Part shown: in pieces, positions 9,092 to 17,563 of the stretch
How positions within the stretch are numbered: position 1 is the stretch's first letter
Layout: each line of letters starts with the position of its first letter
Assembly (NCBI RefSeq): GCF_049671645.1
Contig: NZ_JBATVG010000019.1
Location: 1 to 64,000 of the forward strand
Reading direction: 5' to 3'
DNA from: Castellaniella sp049671645
GTDB taxonomy: Bacteria > Pseudomonadota > Gammaproteobacteria > Burkholderiales > Burkholderiaceae_B
DNA length: 64,000 nucleotides
Translations under genes and position numbers: made by a program
Notes under the pieces: generated by a model
Told to the model about the DNA's origin: nothing
What the model saw: only the letters and a program-made list of their open reading frames with translations
The model's database searches: none

Positions 9092-9259
9092 GGCTTGTGC
9101 ACCGGCAGCGTCGACCGGCGGGCAAACCCATGGCTCACCCTGCAGCCGGGTTGCCACTGCCAAGCGGCGTCACTGCCAGCGCCAGAAGACGACCGGACAT
9201 GTGACAGATCTGGCACTAGCGGGGGACGCTCAGGCGGATCCAATAGAGCCGCTTCAGAA

Positions 9260-9766
9260 TCACAGCGGCGCGATCTGCCCGAATTCGACCTGGACGGTCT
9301 GGGGGCGGCCCAGGATATCCAGCAGCAGGGTGACGCGGTCTTTGGAGACGGCCTGGACCAGGGCCTGGATGCCGGCCAGGGGGGAATCCTGGATCTGCAC
9401 CGGCATGCCGGGCTGGAAGGGGCTGATCTGGTCCATCTGAGCGGATTCGCGCAGGGTTTCGGCCTGGCGGACCGCCTGCACGGCGGCATCGGCCAAGGTC
9501 GCGGGCTGGGGGCCGAACATCACCAGGCGGCTGACCCCGACGGTGGACCGGACAACCGACAGCGACTGCGTAGGCCGCGTGGGCCGCAGGAACAGGTAGC
9601 GGGGGAACATGGGTTCGTGGGCGGTCGCGCGCGGCTTCTTGAAGACCTTGAACAGCGGCAGGTAGACCTCGAAATCCTGGCGCAGCAGCTGTTCGCGCGC
9701 CATCGATTCCTGGCGCGGTTTGGTGTGGGCGACGTACCAGACGGTGGTGAGGGAAGCTGCGGGCAT
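9260..9766 (-). CDS. rfaH: RfaH, NusG-paralogue transcription antiterminator
   Basis: Operon-specific elongation factor of 168 residues. The NGN domain opens TTVWYVAHTKPRQESMAREQ and continues with FEVYLPLFKVFKK and EPMFPRYLFLRP, the typical RfaH/NusG core. The C-terminal KOW domain contains GMPVQIQDSPLAGIQ. The distance from the NGN signature and the family length favour ATG 9766 over the upstream TTG at 9808. It is a specialised paralogue, not housekeeping NusG, because no secE or ribosomal protein genes are adjacent. An ops element precedes the surface polysaccharide operon about 4 kb away, so the two are likely partners. Confidence 0.85.
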   Translation of the reverse strand: MPAASLTTVWYVAHTKPRQESMAREQLLRQDFEVYLPLFKVFKKPRATAHEPMFPRYLFLRPTRPTQSLSVVRSTVGVSRLVMFGPQPATLADAAVQAVRQAETLRESAQMDQISPFQPGMPVQIQDSPLAGIQALVQAVSKDRVTLLLDILGRPQTVQVEFGQIAPL

Positions 9767-9864
9767 GGAAGAGCCACCGGGTTCAGGGAATCCAGATATT
9801 GTAGGCAAGTCCGCTCACGATTCCAGGCGCGTCCCGCCCGGCGACGAGATCCCGGCTGAAAGGA

Positions 9865-9893
9865 CATCGGCCCGAGCGAATGCCGGGCCGATG
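9865..9893 (-). terminator. Hairpin 3' of the purine permease gene, probable terminator
   Basis: A perfect 10-bp stem (CATCGGCCCG / CGGGCCGATG) with a 9-base loop lies 57 bases beyond the permease stop. On the minus strand it is followed by TCCTTTC rather than a clean T-tract, so it is a weak intrinsic terminator or a transcript-stabilising hairpin. Confidence 0.5.
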
Positions 9894-9949
9894 CGATCGG
9901 GCGTTTCAGGACGGGGCCAGCCCAATGCGGGCGCAGCCCCGCCGCCGGA

Positions 9950-11434
9950 TCAAGCCTCTGCGTGCTTGGCGGCCTCGACAGCGCCTTTGGTGTCGTGCGG
10001 GGCGCCATTGAAGAACACGTTCAGCAGCACGGCCGACAGGGATGTCAGCAGGATGCCGGATTCGATCAGGGGATGGATGGCGTGCGGCATCCACTGGCGG
10101 AAGTTCGGGGCGACCACGGGGATCATGCCCATGCCGATGGAAATGGCCACGATCATGGCATTGTGGCGGTTCTTGATGAAATCCACGCCGCCCAGGATGC
10201 GGATGCCGGTGGCCGTGACCATGCCGAACATGACGATGCCGGCGCCGCCCAGCACGACGGTGGGCAGGGATTCGACCAGCGCCGCCAGCTTCGGCAGCAG
10301 GCCCAGGATCAGCAGGATGACGCCGCTGGCCACGCAGACGAAGCGGCTGCGCACGCCGGTGACGGCCACCAGTCCGACGTTCTGCGAAAAGCTGGAATAC
10401 GGGAAGGTATTGAAAATACCGCCGATCAGGGTGCCCAGACCATCGGTGCGCAGGCCGCGCGCCAGGTCTTTCTGGTCGATCTTCTTGCCGGTCATGTCGG
10501 ACAGGGCCAGGAACATGCCGGTGGATTCGATCAGGATGACGATCATGACCAGGGTCATGGTCAGGATCATCCAGAAATCGAACTTGGGCATGCCGAAGTG
10601 AAAGGGCATGACGACGTCCACCCAAGCGGCCTTGGCGACCTTGTCGAAATTCATGATGCCCATGGCCGTGGCGATGATCGCCCCCACCACGATGCCCAGC
10701 AGCACGGCGATATTGCCCAGGAAGCCCTTGCAGAACTTGGCGATCAGCAGGATGGAGGCCAGCACGATGGCGGCCACGCCCACGCCCGTCAGGTCGGCAT
10801 ATTTGGGATTGGGCACGGTAGGCAGGATGGACAGGCCCTGCGGGACCGCGGCCAGCGGCGAGCCGGGCGCGGACGCCGCGACCTGGGCGCTTTTCAGCCA
10901 GGCGGCGTAGTTGGGATCGACCACGGACGGCGCAGTGGGGCCGAAGGGATTGCCGAAGATCCAGTTGATGCCCACGCGCATCAAAGTGATGCCGATGATG
11001 GCGATGATGGTGCCGGTGACGACCGGCGGGAAGAAGCGCAGCAGGCGGCTGATCCACGGGGCGATGATGATGGTGATGATCCCCGCCGCGATGATGGTGC
11101 CGAACAGCAACTGGGCGCCCTCGTGCCCGGGATTGCTGGCGGCGATGTGGATCATGGGGCCCACCGGGGCGAAGCTGACGCCCATGATGACGGGCAGCTT
11201 GATGCCGAACCACTGGGTGGCGCCCAGCGACTGGATGATGGTGGCCAGGCCGCAGGCGAACAGGTCGGCGGCGATCAGCAGGGATACCTCGTGGGCATCC
11301 AGGTTCAGGGCGCGACCGATGATCAGCGGCACGGCGACCGCGCCGGCATACATGACCAGCACGTGCTGCAGGCCCAGCGCGGTCAATTTGCCCATCGGCA
11401 GAATTTCATCGACCGGGGCGACGGAATTGCTCAT
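9950..11434 (-). CDS. Nucleobase:cation symporter-2 (xanthine/uric acid permease family)
   Basis: Inner-membrane purine uptake protein of 494 residues. It has many hydrophobic helices and NCS2 landmarks: LGLQHVLVMYAGAVAVPLII near the N-terminus, FGIKLPVIMGVSFAPVGPMI, and the QNVGLVAVTGVRSR motif of this family near residue 330. Start 11434 (MSNSVAPVDEI) is selected over the upstream in-frame ATG because GGAGACAACC precedes it. The substrate is probably xanthine or urate, judged by family only. A structured leader and a palindrome lie upstream. The divergent neighbour is hutC, whose link to purines is not obvious except through shared nitrogen supply. Confidence 0.88.
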   Translation of the reverse strand: MSNSVAPVDEILPMGKLTALGLQHVLVMYAGAVAVPLIIGRALNLDAHEVSLLIAADLFACGLATIIQSLGATQWFGIKLPVIMGVSFAPVGPMIHIAASNPGHEGAQLLFGTIIAAGIITIIIAPWISRLLRFFPPVVTGTIIAIIGITLMRVGINWIFGNPFGPTAPSVVDPNYAAWLKSAQVAASAPGSPLAAVPQGLSILPTVPNPKYADLTGVGVAAIVLASILLIAKFCKGFLGNIAVLLGIVVGAIIATAMGIMNFDKVAKAAWVDVVMPFHFGMPKFDFWMILTMTLVMIVILIESTGMFLALSDMTGKKIDQKDLARGLRTDGLGTLIGGIFNTFPYSSFSQNVGLVAVTGVRSRFVCVASGVILLILGLLPKLAALVESLPTVVLGGAGIVMFGMVTATGIRILGGVDFIKNRHNAMIVAISIGMGMIPVVAPNFRQWMPHAIHPLIESGILLTSLSAVLLNVFFNGAPHDTKGAVEAAKHAEA

Positions 11435-11458
11435 GGTTGTCTCCAGATTTTGATAGAC

Positions 11459-11502
11459 CCGCCGCATCCGGCATTCCCATGACCTTCGCGCGGATCAGGC
11501 GG
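11459..11502 (-). promoter_or_regulatory. Structured 5' leader hairpin of the purine permease gene
   Basis: On the minus strand the arms CCGCC-TG-ATCCG and CGGAT-GC-GGCGG pair as two 5-bp helices around a symmetric 2x2 internal loop, closing a 20-base apical loop. The element ends 24 bases before the permease ATG, just ahead of its ribosome site. It could control translation. A purine-sensing riboswitch, such as the NMT1 xanthine class, is possible but not shown. Confidence 0.4.
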
Positions 11503-11544
11503 TTTCAAGCAATGTACTGGACACCCATTCAGGTCGCTATAAGA

Positions 11545-11564
11545 AAAGCGCCATAAGGCGCTTT
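11545..11564. promoter_or_regulatory. Palindrome between hutC and the permease gene
   Basis: Inverted repeat AAAGCGCC-ATAA-GGCGCTTT, 8-bp perfect arms. On the minus strand it lies just upstream of a TTATAG hexamer that could be the -10 box of the permease promoter, so it may be an operator. It differs from the HutC-type sites in this window. Confidence 0.4.
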
Positions 11565-11710
11565 AAGATTGACGCATAATTCCGGGATAACCCTGGGGCT
11601 TTGTGTTCCAAACGCGGGCCGGCGCCCGCCAGGTCGGGAAAACACCTATTCGTGAACCCACGACACGGTCTCGCATAGAATAGCCCTATCCGACGAACAG
11701 GAAACACGAC

Positions 11711-12439
11711 ATGCGCCGCCAGGCCCAGACCGAGACCGCCGCGCGGGCAACGCCCGCCTATCAGCGCATCAAGGACTACGTCCTGCAACAGATTCGCGGC
11801 GGCACCTGGACGGAAGGCGAACTGATCCCCACCGAACTGGCGCTATGCAAACAATTCAGCGTGTCGCGCATGACGGTGCATCGCGCCCTGCGCGAACTGA
11901 CGGCCGACCAGGTGCTGTTGCGCTACCAGGGTTCGGGCACCTATGTGGCGCCCGCGAAAATCCCGTCCACCCTGATCGAGATCCGCAGCATCGCCCAGGA
12001 CATCCGCGACCGGGGGCACCAGCATTCCTGCCACGTCCTGCTGCTGGAAAAAGGCCAGGTATCCACGACGCAGTCGCAGCGCTTTCACCTGCCGGTGGGG
12101 GCGCCGCTGTTTCATTCGATCATCGTGCATTACGAAAACGCGGAACCGATCCAACTGGAAGACCGCGTGGTCGACGCCCGGCGCCTGCCCGATTACCTGC
12201 AGCAGGACTGGTCGCGGACGACCCCCAACGAATACCTGATGCACGCCGCCCCCGCGCCCACCGGGCGCTACACGATCGAGGTCAAGCTGCCGCCGCGCAA
12301 CGTGGCGGAGCCGCTGGACATTGCGCTGGAACAGCCCTGCCTGGTGCTGGACCGCACGACGTTTTCGGGCGGTGCGTTCGCCTCGCAGGCAGTGATGTGG
12401 TACCCCGGCAACCGCTACAAACTGGCGGGGCAGACCTAA
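11711..12439 (+). CDS. hutC: Histidine utilisation repressor HutC
   Basis: GntR-family repressor (HutC/FarR subfamily) of 242 residues. It binds hut operators and is normally released by urocanate. The N-terminal winged helix spans about residues 15-80 (YQRIKDYVLQQIRGG, then CKQFSVSRMTVHRALREL and the wing LLRYQGSGTYVA). The C-terminal UTRA effector domain includes HYENAEPIQLEDRVVD and ends with VMWYPGNRYKLAGQ, characteristic of HutC. AGGA precedes the ATG. It converges on hutG with 18 bases between the stops. Candidate target sites are found before hutG, the ABC transporter, hutU and hutI. Confidence 0.93.
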   Translation: MRRQAQTETAARATPAYQRIKDYVLQQIRGGTWTEGELIPTELALCKQFSVSRMTVHRALRELTADQVLLRYQGSGTYVAPAKIPSTLIEIRSIAQDIRDRGHQHSCHVLLLEKGQVSTTQSQRFHLPVGAPLFHSIIVHYENAEPIQLEDRVVDARRLPDYLQQDWSRTTPNEYLMHAAPAPTGRYTIEVKLPPRNVAEPLDIALEQPCLVLDRTTFSGGAFASQAVMWYPGNRYKLAGQT

Positions 12440-12457
12440 GGATTCAACGGCGGCGCG

Positions 12458-13408
12458 CTAGGGTTGCAACAGCACCCAGGCCAGCCGGGCCGCCACCCGG
12501 GCGGTATGGTTGTCGATGTCGAATGCCGGATTGAATTCGGCCATGTCGGCCAGGCGCAGCTTGCCGGATGCCTTGACCCGCCGGGCGCAGGCCTCGACCA
12601 CCGACAATGGCACCCCCAACGGCGCGGGGGCGGACACCCCGGGGGCGACGGCGGCCGGCAGCACGTCCAGATCGATGGTCAGGTAAACGTGGTCGGCGCC
12701 GGCCAGCAGGCTGTCCAATTCAGCCATGCGCCGGTCCAGGTGGCGTTCCTGCATCCGGCGATCTTCCACATAATGCACGCCCAGCTCCCGGGCATGGTCA
12801 TACAGGCCGGCGGTATTGCCCAAGGGCGAAATGCCCAGCACGGCGTAGCGCACCGGCAGGCCGCGCCTGCGGCTGTCTTCCAGGATCTGGTCGAACGGTG
12901 TGCCGGAGCTGCCGGGACGGCTGCTGCGCAGGTCGAAATGGGCGTCCAGGTTCAGGATCAACAGCGACCCGCCGGGGCCTTGCGGGCCATACAGATGATC
13001 GCGCAGCCCCTGGAAATCGCCCCAGGCGATTTCATGCCCGCCGCCGACGACCACCAGGCGCGCCCCGGCATTCAGGATGGCGGCGACCCGCGCGCCCAGC
13101 GCCGCCTGGGCGGGTTCCAGGTCGTCGCCCTCGCAGGCGATGTCGCCCGCATCCCACAGCGCCGTCAGGGCGTGGGCCGGCAAGCCGGCCAGCAGGCGGC
13201 GCACCTGCGGCGGGCCGCCCGCCGCCCCGGGCCGCCCGTGATTGCGCCGCACCCCGGCATCGCTGGCAAAGCCCAGCAGCACGCCATCGCCGCTCCGCCA
13301 GGCATCGTCGTGGCGCACGACCTGGAACAGGCGCCGGGTGTCGCCCTGCTCGGCGGAATCATCGCGGCCCTGCCAGATGGGATGCGGTTCGGTGTGCTGT
13401 GGAGTCAT
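12458..13408 (-). CDS. hutG: Formimidoylglutamase HutG
   Basis: Arginase-family metalloenzyme of 316 residues hydrolysing N-formimidoyl-L-glutamate to glutamate and formamide, the last step of the five-gene-type hut pathway. Mn-binding motifs are visible: GGGHEIAWGDF near residue 120, NLDAHFDLRSS near 150 and TIDLDVLPAAVAPG near 245. The open frame extends upstream without a family match, so ATG 13408 (MTPQHTEPHPIW) is taken as the start. It is transcribed alone towards hutC, with a HutC-like palindrome 59 bases before its start. It is separated from hutU-hutH-hutI by about 16 kb. Confidence 0.92.
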   Translation of the reverse strand: MTPQHTEPHPIWQGRDDSAEQGDTRRLFQVVRHDDAWRSGDGVLLGFASDAGVRRNHGRPGAAGGPPQVRRLLAGLPAHALTALWDAGDIACEGDDLEPAQAALGARVAAILNAGARLVVVGGGHEIAWGDFQGLRDHLYGPQGPGGSLLILNLDAHFDLRSSRPGSSGTPFDQILEDSRRRGLPVRYAVLGISPLGNTAGLYDHARELGVHYVEDRRMQERHLDRRMAELDSLLAGADHVYLTIDLDVLPAAVAPGVSAPAPLGVPLSVVEACARRVKASGKLRLADMAEFNPAFDIDNHTARVAARLAWVLLQP

Positions 13409-13466
13409 GTCTGCCCTGGAAGGTGCGCGAAATGAAGGGGTTGCGGGATGGATACGGCCATCCGGG

Positions 13467-13482
13467 AAAAGTATAGACTTTT
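13467..13482 (-). promoter_or_regulatory. HutC-like operator upstream of hutG
   Basis: AAAAGT-ATAG-ACTTTT, perfect 6-bp arms around a 4-base centre, sharing the core GTATAGAC with sites before hutU and hutI. On the minus strand it contains TATACT, a good -10 hexamer, so a bound repressor would block the promoter. Confidence 0.65.
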
Positions 13483-13497
13483 GCACGGCATCAGGCA

Positions 13498-14409
13498 CTA
13501 GCCGCCATGCATGCCCTGGCCGGCCAGATACGCGCGCGCCAGGTCCAGGAAGGCCTGCGCGATGGCCCCCAGCGGCAGATCGGCCGCGCTGGCCAGGACG
13601 ATTTTCTGGGGCGTCGGCGCATCCCGCAAAGGCAGGCACACCAAGGGGCTGCCATCGTAGGCCAGATCGCCCGCCGGACGGGTCACCAGGATCGACACCC
13701 CGTGCCCGTTGGCCACCAGGGCGCGGACCATTTCGAAGGAGCCGACTTCCGCCACGACATGCGGCCGCACCCCGGCATGGCTGAACAAGGAAAGAAAATA
13801 TTCGCGGCTATGGGGCGGGTTGATCAGGATGAAGGGATACCGCGCCAGATCCGCCACCGACACATCGGTGCGCAGGGCCAGAGGGTGCCCCGCCGGCAGC
13901 ACGGCATAGGGCAGGCTGGCGCCGATGTCGTGCAGCCGGATCCGGTCGCCCGCCAGGCTGGTGTCGTAGACCAGGGCCAATTCCATCGCGCCGTCGGCCA
14001 CCTGGCTCAGCAAGTCGGCGATATGCCCCTCGTGGGGCCGCAGCCGCACGTCCGGGTAATGCTGCTGGAACGTTCTCATCAGGGCTGGAAACACCAAAGG
14101 CCCCAGCGTCTCGAAGCAGCCCACGGTCAGGTCCCCGCGAATGTTCTTTTCGCCCTGCTGCGCCAGGGAGTCGGCCTCGCGCAGCAGACGCAGGGTCTGG
14201 CGGAAGCGCTGTTCGCCTTCCGCGGTCAGTTGCAGGCCGCGCGCATGCTGGCGCACGAACAGCGAGACCCCCCAACTGGCTTCCAGCCCGCGGATGGCAT
14301 GGGAGATCGACGGTTGCGACACGCTCAGGGCGCGCGCGGCCTGCAGCGTGCCGCCGTGCCTGGCGACCGCGACGAAGTATTCCAGCTGCCGGATGGAGAA
14401 TTGAATCAT
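13498..14409 (-). CDS. LysR-family transcriptional regulator
   Basis: 303-residue LysR regulator. The N-terminal helix-turn-helix is in IRQLEYFVAVARHGGTLQAA and LSVSQPSISHAIRGLE. The C-terminal part is a periplasmic-binding-like effector domain (LTVGCFETLGPLVFPALMRTF). AGGA six bases before the ATG supports the start. It is divergent from the CoA-transferase/acyl-CoA dehydrogenase pair, with 151 A+T-rich bases between, so it most likely regulates that pair. The effector is unknown. Confidence 0.88.
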   Translation of the reverse strand: MIQFSIRQLEYFVAVARHGGTLQAARALSVSQPSISHAIRGLEASWGVSLFVRQHARGLQLTAEGEQRFRQTLRLLREADSLAQQGEKNIRGDLTVGCFETLGPLVFPALMRTFQQHYPDVRLRPHEGHIADLLSQVADGAMELALVYDTSLAGDRIRLHDIGASLPYAVLPAGHPLALRTDVSVADLARYPFILINPPHSREYFLSLFSHAGVRPHVVAEVGSFEMVRALVANGHGVSILVTRPAGDLAYDGSPLVCLPLRDAPTPQKIVLASAADLPLGAIAQAFLDLARAYLAGQGMHGG

Positions 14410-14560
14410 TAAATCCTATTCAATCAATTCATTTTTAATGTTTTAAATTATACAAAGACGCTCTTACCATAGCTCCGAAGCCAAGCGACAGAGATCGCCG
14501 CCCGATGACCGCCGCCCGGCGGCCCGGACATGCGGCGCATCATCACGACGGAGACACGAC

Positions 14561-15772
14561 ATGGCGCAACACACCGATTCCGGCGCAGGCCCCCTGGCCG
14601 GCCTGCGCGTGCTGGATTTCACGCGGGTGCTGTCCGGCCCGTTCTGCACCGCGCTGCTGGGCGACCTGGGCGCGCACATCATCAAAGTGGAACCCCCCCA
14701 GGGCGACGACTACCGCGCGATCGGCCCGATGCGCGACGGGCACAGCGCCTTGTTCAGCGTCGTCAACCGCAACAAGCAAAGCCTAGTGCTGGACTTGAAG
14801 CAGCCCGACGCAGTGGCGCTGGTGCACCGGCTGGCGGCGGAAGTCGACATCGTGGTCGAGAACTTCCGGCCCGGGGTGGCGGACAAGCTGGGCATCGGCT
14901 ATAGCCAGTTGAGCGCGCTGAACCCCAGACTGGTCTACACCAGCATTTCCGGCTTCGGGCAAAACGGCCCCGCCGCGCGCCGCCCCGCCTACGACATCGT
15001 CATCCAGGCCATGAGCGGCATCATGGAATCCACAGGCTTCCCGGATGGCCCGCCGACGCTGGTCGGGGAAGCCATCACCGACGTGCTCAGCGGCCTGTTC
15101 GCGTCCTGGGGCACCCTGGCGGCGCTGATCGGCCGGGATCGCAGCGGCCGCGGCACCCATGTGGACGCGGCCATGTTCGATGCCACGCTGTCGTTCACCG
15201 TCACCGCCGTCGCCCGCCACCTGTTCACCGGCCTGGATGCCCGGCGGGTGGGCAACCGGCACCCGCTGTCGGCCCCCTTTGGCGCCTACCAGGCCAGGGA
15301 CGGCCACTTCGTCCTGGCGATCCTGAACAACAAACTGTTTGCGCAATTCGCCCAGGTCATCGGCCGCGAGGATCTGGCGCAAGATCCCCGTTTCGCCAGC
15401 GACGAACAGCGCTCGCTGCACGAGCCGCTGCTGCGCGAGGCCATCGAATCCTGGGCCGCTGCGCTGACCGTGGCCGACGTGGTCGGGCGATTCGAGGCGG
15501 GCGCCATCCCCGCCGCGCCGATCTGGACGGTGCGCCAGGCGCTGGACAGCGATCAGGCGCGGCACCGCAAGCTGCTGCAGGATATGGACGATCCACGCCT
15601 GCCGGGCCTGCGGCTGCCCCATCAGCCCATCCAATTTTCCGCCTGGAACACCCGGCCGACACGTCCGGCCCCGGACCTGGGCGCCGATACCGACACGATC
15701 CTGCACAGCCTGCTGGGCCTGAGCCTGGACAAGATCGCCGCGCTGCGCGATCTGGGCGTCTTCGGACACTGA
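14561..15772 (+). CDS. Class III (CaiB/BaiF) CoA-transferase
   Basis: 403-residue formyl-CoA-transferase-family enzyme that would move CoA from a donor such as succinyl-CoA to a free acid. Typical segments are LAGLRVLDFTRVLSGPFCT, LGAHIIKVEPPQGDDYR, NRNKQSLVLDLK and ISGFGQNGP. The nucleophilic Asp is expected in AITDVLSG near residue 170. GGAG precedes the ATG. The next gene encodes an acyl-CoA dehydrogenase, so the pair probably activates and oxidises one acid, as in glutarate-type catabolism. The substrate is not determinable from sequence alone. Confidence 0.88.
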   Translation: MAQHTDSGAGPLAGLRVLDFTRVLSGPFCTALLGDLGAHIIKVEPPQGDDYRAIGPMRDGHSALFSVVNRNKQSLVLDLKQPDAVALVHRLAAEVDIVVENFRPGVADKLGIGYSQLSALNPRLVYTSISGFGQNGPAARRPAYDIVIQAMSGIMESTGFPDGPPTLVGEAITDVLSGLFASWGTLAALIGRDRSGRGTHVDAAMFDATLSFTVTAVARHLFTGLDARRVGNRHPLSAPFGAYQARDGHFVLAILNNKLFAQFAQVIGREDLAQDPRFASDEQRSLHEPLLREAIESWAAALTVADVVGRFEAGAIPAAPIWTVRQALDSDQARHRKLLQDMDDPRLPGLRLPHQPIQFSAWNTRPTRPAPDLGADTDTILHSLLGLSLDKIAALRDLGVFGH

Positions 15773-15800
15773 ATCCATCTTGAACACACAGGAGACCACG

Positions 15801-16940
15801 ATGAATCCGCGTTTGGGCGTCAGTGAAGACGATCTGGAGATCGCCGCCGCCATTGGCCGCTATGCGGCCGCCGAACTCGCCCCCCGGGCCGCCGAGCTGG
15901 ACGAGCAGGCCCGATCGGCCACCTGCCACGTACCGGGGCTGTCGGCCCTGGGCGTCATGGGCATGAATCTGCCGGAACGCTGGGACGGCCCCGGCGTCAG
16001 CCCCACCGCGCTGGTGCTGGCGCTGGCCGAGATATCCCGCCACTGCGCCGCGACCTCGTCCATGATCGGCGCCCATTATCTGGCCACCGACTCGATCCTG
16101 ATCGGAGCGGACGACACCGTGCGCGCGCAGTATCTGCCCCGGGCCGCCCGGGGAGAGATCCTGGGAGCCTTCGCGCTGACCGAACCCCGCGCCGGGTCCA
16201 ACCCCGCGGACATGAGCACCCGGGCGCAACGCGACGGCGACCAGTACCACCTGAGCGGGGTCAAGCACTTCATCTCGAACGCCGGCGAGGCCGACTTCAT
16301 CGTGGTCTACGCCAAGACCGACCCGCAAGCGGGCAGCCGGGGCATCAGCGCTTTCGTCGTCGATAAAGACACCCCCGGCCTGCAGATTTCCCAACCCGAG
16401 AAGCTGATGGGCATCCGCGGCGGCCATGCCTTCGAGGTGGCGCTGGACTGCCGGGTGCCGGCAAGCCGGCGCCTGGGCGAGGAAGGCAGCGGCTTTCGCA
16501 CCGCCATGAAGGTGCTGGACAACAGCCGCCTGGACGTGGCCGCCACCAGCCTGGGCATTTCGGAAGCGGCGCTGGCGGCCGCCGTGTCCTGGGCGCAGGA
16601 ACGCCTGATCGGCGGCCGGCCGCTGGCCGACAAACAGGGCATTCAATGGATGCTGGCCGATATGAAACTGCGCCTGGAAGCGGCCTGGGCGCTGACGCTG
16701 CAAGCCACCCACAAGCGCGGACTGGGGGAACGGTTTTCCATGGAGTCCGCCATGGCAAAGCTCTATGCCTCGGAGGCCGTCGGCTTCATCACCGACTGCG
16801 CCCTGCAGATCCACGGCGGCTACGGCTACACCCGCGACATGCCGCTGGAACGCTACGTGCGCGATGCCAGGATCCTGCGCATCTACGAGGGGTCTTCGGA
16901 AATCCAGCGCACCATCATCGCGCGCACGTTGCTGGGATAG
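15801..16940 (+). CDS. Acyl-CoA dehydrogenase
   Basis: FAD-dependent enzyme of 379 residues introducing an alpha,beta double bond. Family motifs are FALTEPRAGSNPADM near residue 125, the FISNAGEADFIVVYAKT segment, QIHGGYGYTRDMPLERYVRD near 335 and RIYEGSSEIQRTI near the end, where the Glu of YEG is the expected catalytic base. Start 15801 is preceded by CAGGAGACCACG; an in-frame TTG at 15780 is less likely. It is cotranscribed with the CoA-transferase 28 bases upstream. Confidence 0.9.
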   Translation: MNPRLGVSEDDLEIAAAIGRYAAAELAPRAAELDEQARSATCHVPGLSALGVMGMNLPERWDGPGVSPTALVLALAEISRHCAATSSMIGAHYLATDSILIGADDTVRAQYLPRAARGEILGAFALTEPRAGSNPADMSTRAQRDGDQYHLSGVKHFISNAGEADFIVVYAKTDPQAGSRGISAFVVDKDTPGLQISQPEKLMGIRGGHAFEVALDCRVPASRRLGEEGSGFRTAMKVLDNSRLDVAATSLGISEAALAAAVSWAQERLIGGRPLADKQGIQWMLADMKLRLEAAWALTLQATHKRGLGERFSMESAMAKLYASEAVGFITDCALQIHGGYGYTRDMPLERYVRDARILRIYEGSSEIQRTIIARTLLG

Positions 16941-16968
16941 GACTGCCGGAGCAGCCCTGGCAGGCCCG

Positions 16969-17538
16969 CTATCCGCCGCGCGGATCGGTCAGGCATGCGT
17001 CGCGGAAACCGGCGCATGCGCGGGCTACGACGCACGCCCAGCCCCGCAGTTCAGCCTCGGCGTCGCATGCCGGCGCCCGGGCCAGGTAAAGCTCGACCAC
17101 CCGATCCGCCGTGTCCAGGCAATCCTCGACGCGCGCGATCCGCTGCCCGATGGCGGGCGCCAGGGCGTCGATCCAGGCGGCCAGCGCCTGCTGCTCGATC
17201 CGCTCGGCCCGCAGTTCGGCCGCCTTGACCTCGTTGCGCAGCGCATCGGTATGCGGATCGGGCGCAGGCGGCGGCCCGGACTTGAGACGACTGCGAACCG
17301 CGCGCAAAGGCGCGACCACATCCCGGCGCCATGCCTGCACGCGCGCGTCAGCCTGCTCGATCTCGTCGCGAAGGATAGGTCGCCGATGCCACCTTGCCGC
17401 CAGCAGCGACATCAGAAGCACGTTGACGTCCAGGCCAACCTCCGCCTGCAGCGCCAGGCAGCTCCGCGCCACACCCTCGTCCCGATAGACGGCCAGGGAA
17501 AATCGCCAGTACAGATCCTCGTCCAGTACGGATTCCAA
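16969..17538 (-). CDS. TIGR02444-family (DUF2390) protein
   Basis: 189-residue cytoplasmic protein of unknown function. It opens ESVLDEDLYWRFSLAVYRDEGVARSCLALQ and has the LDVNVLLMSLLAARW motif seen in the TIGR02444 group, followed by a mainly helical, charged region. It follows the IclR gene by about 25 bases on the same strand and converges with the acyl-CoA dehydrogenase. This group is often conserved without a clear neighbourhood, so linkage to the UbiD module may be incidental. Confidence 0.7.
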   Translation of the reverse strand: MESVLDEDLYWRFSLAVYRDEGVARSCLALQAEVGLDVNVLLMSLLAARWHRRPILRDEIEQADARVQAWRRDVVAPLRAVRSRLKSGPPPAPDPHTDALRNEVKAAELRAERIEQQALAAWIDALAPAIGQRIARVEDCLDTADRVVELYLARAPACDAEAELRGWACVVARACAGFRDACLTDPRGG

Positions 17539-17563
17539 GCCTCTCGCCCTCCGCCAGCGATCG

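Noticed and set aside
9962..11482. Open frame of about 500 codons antisense to the purine permease gene, very rich in Asp, Gly, His and Gln
   Set aside because: Antisense shadow of a membrane protein gene; low-complexity composition and no ribosome site.
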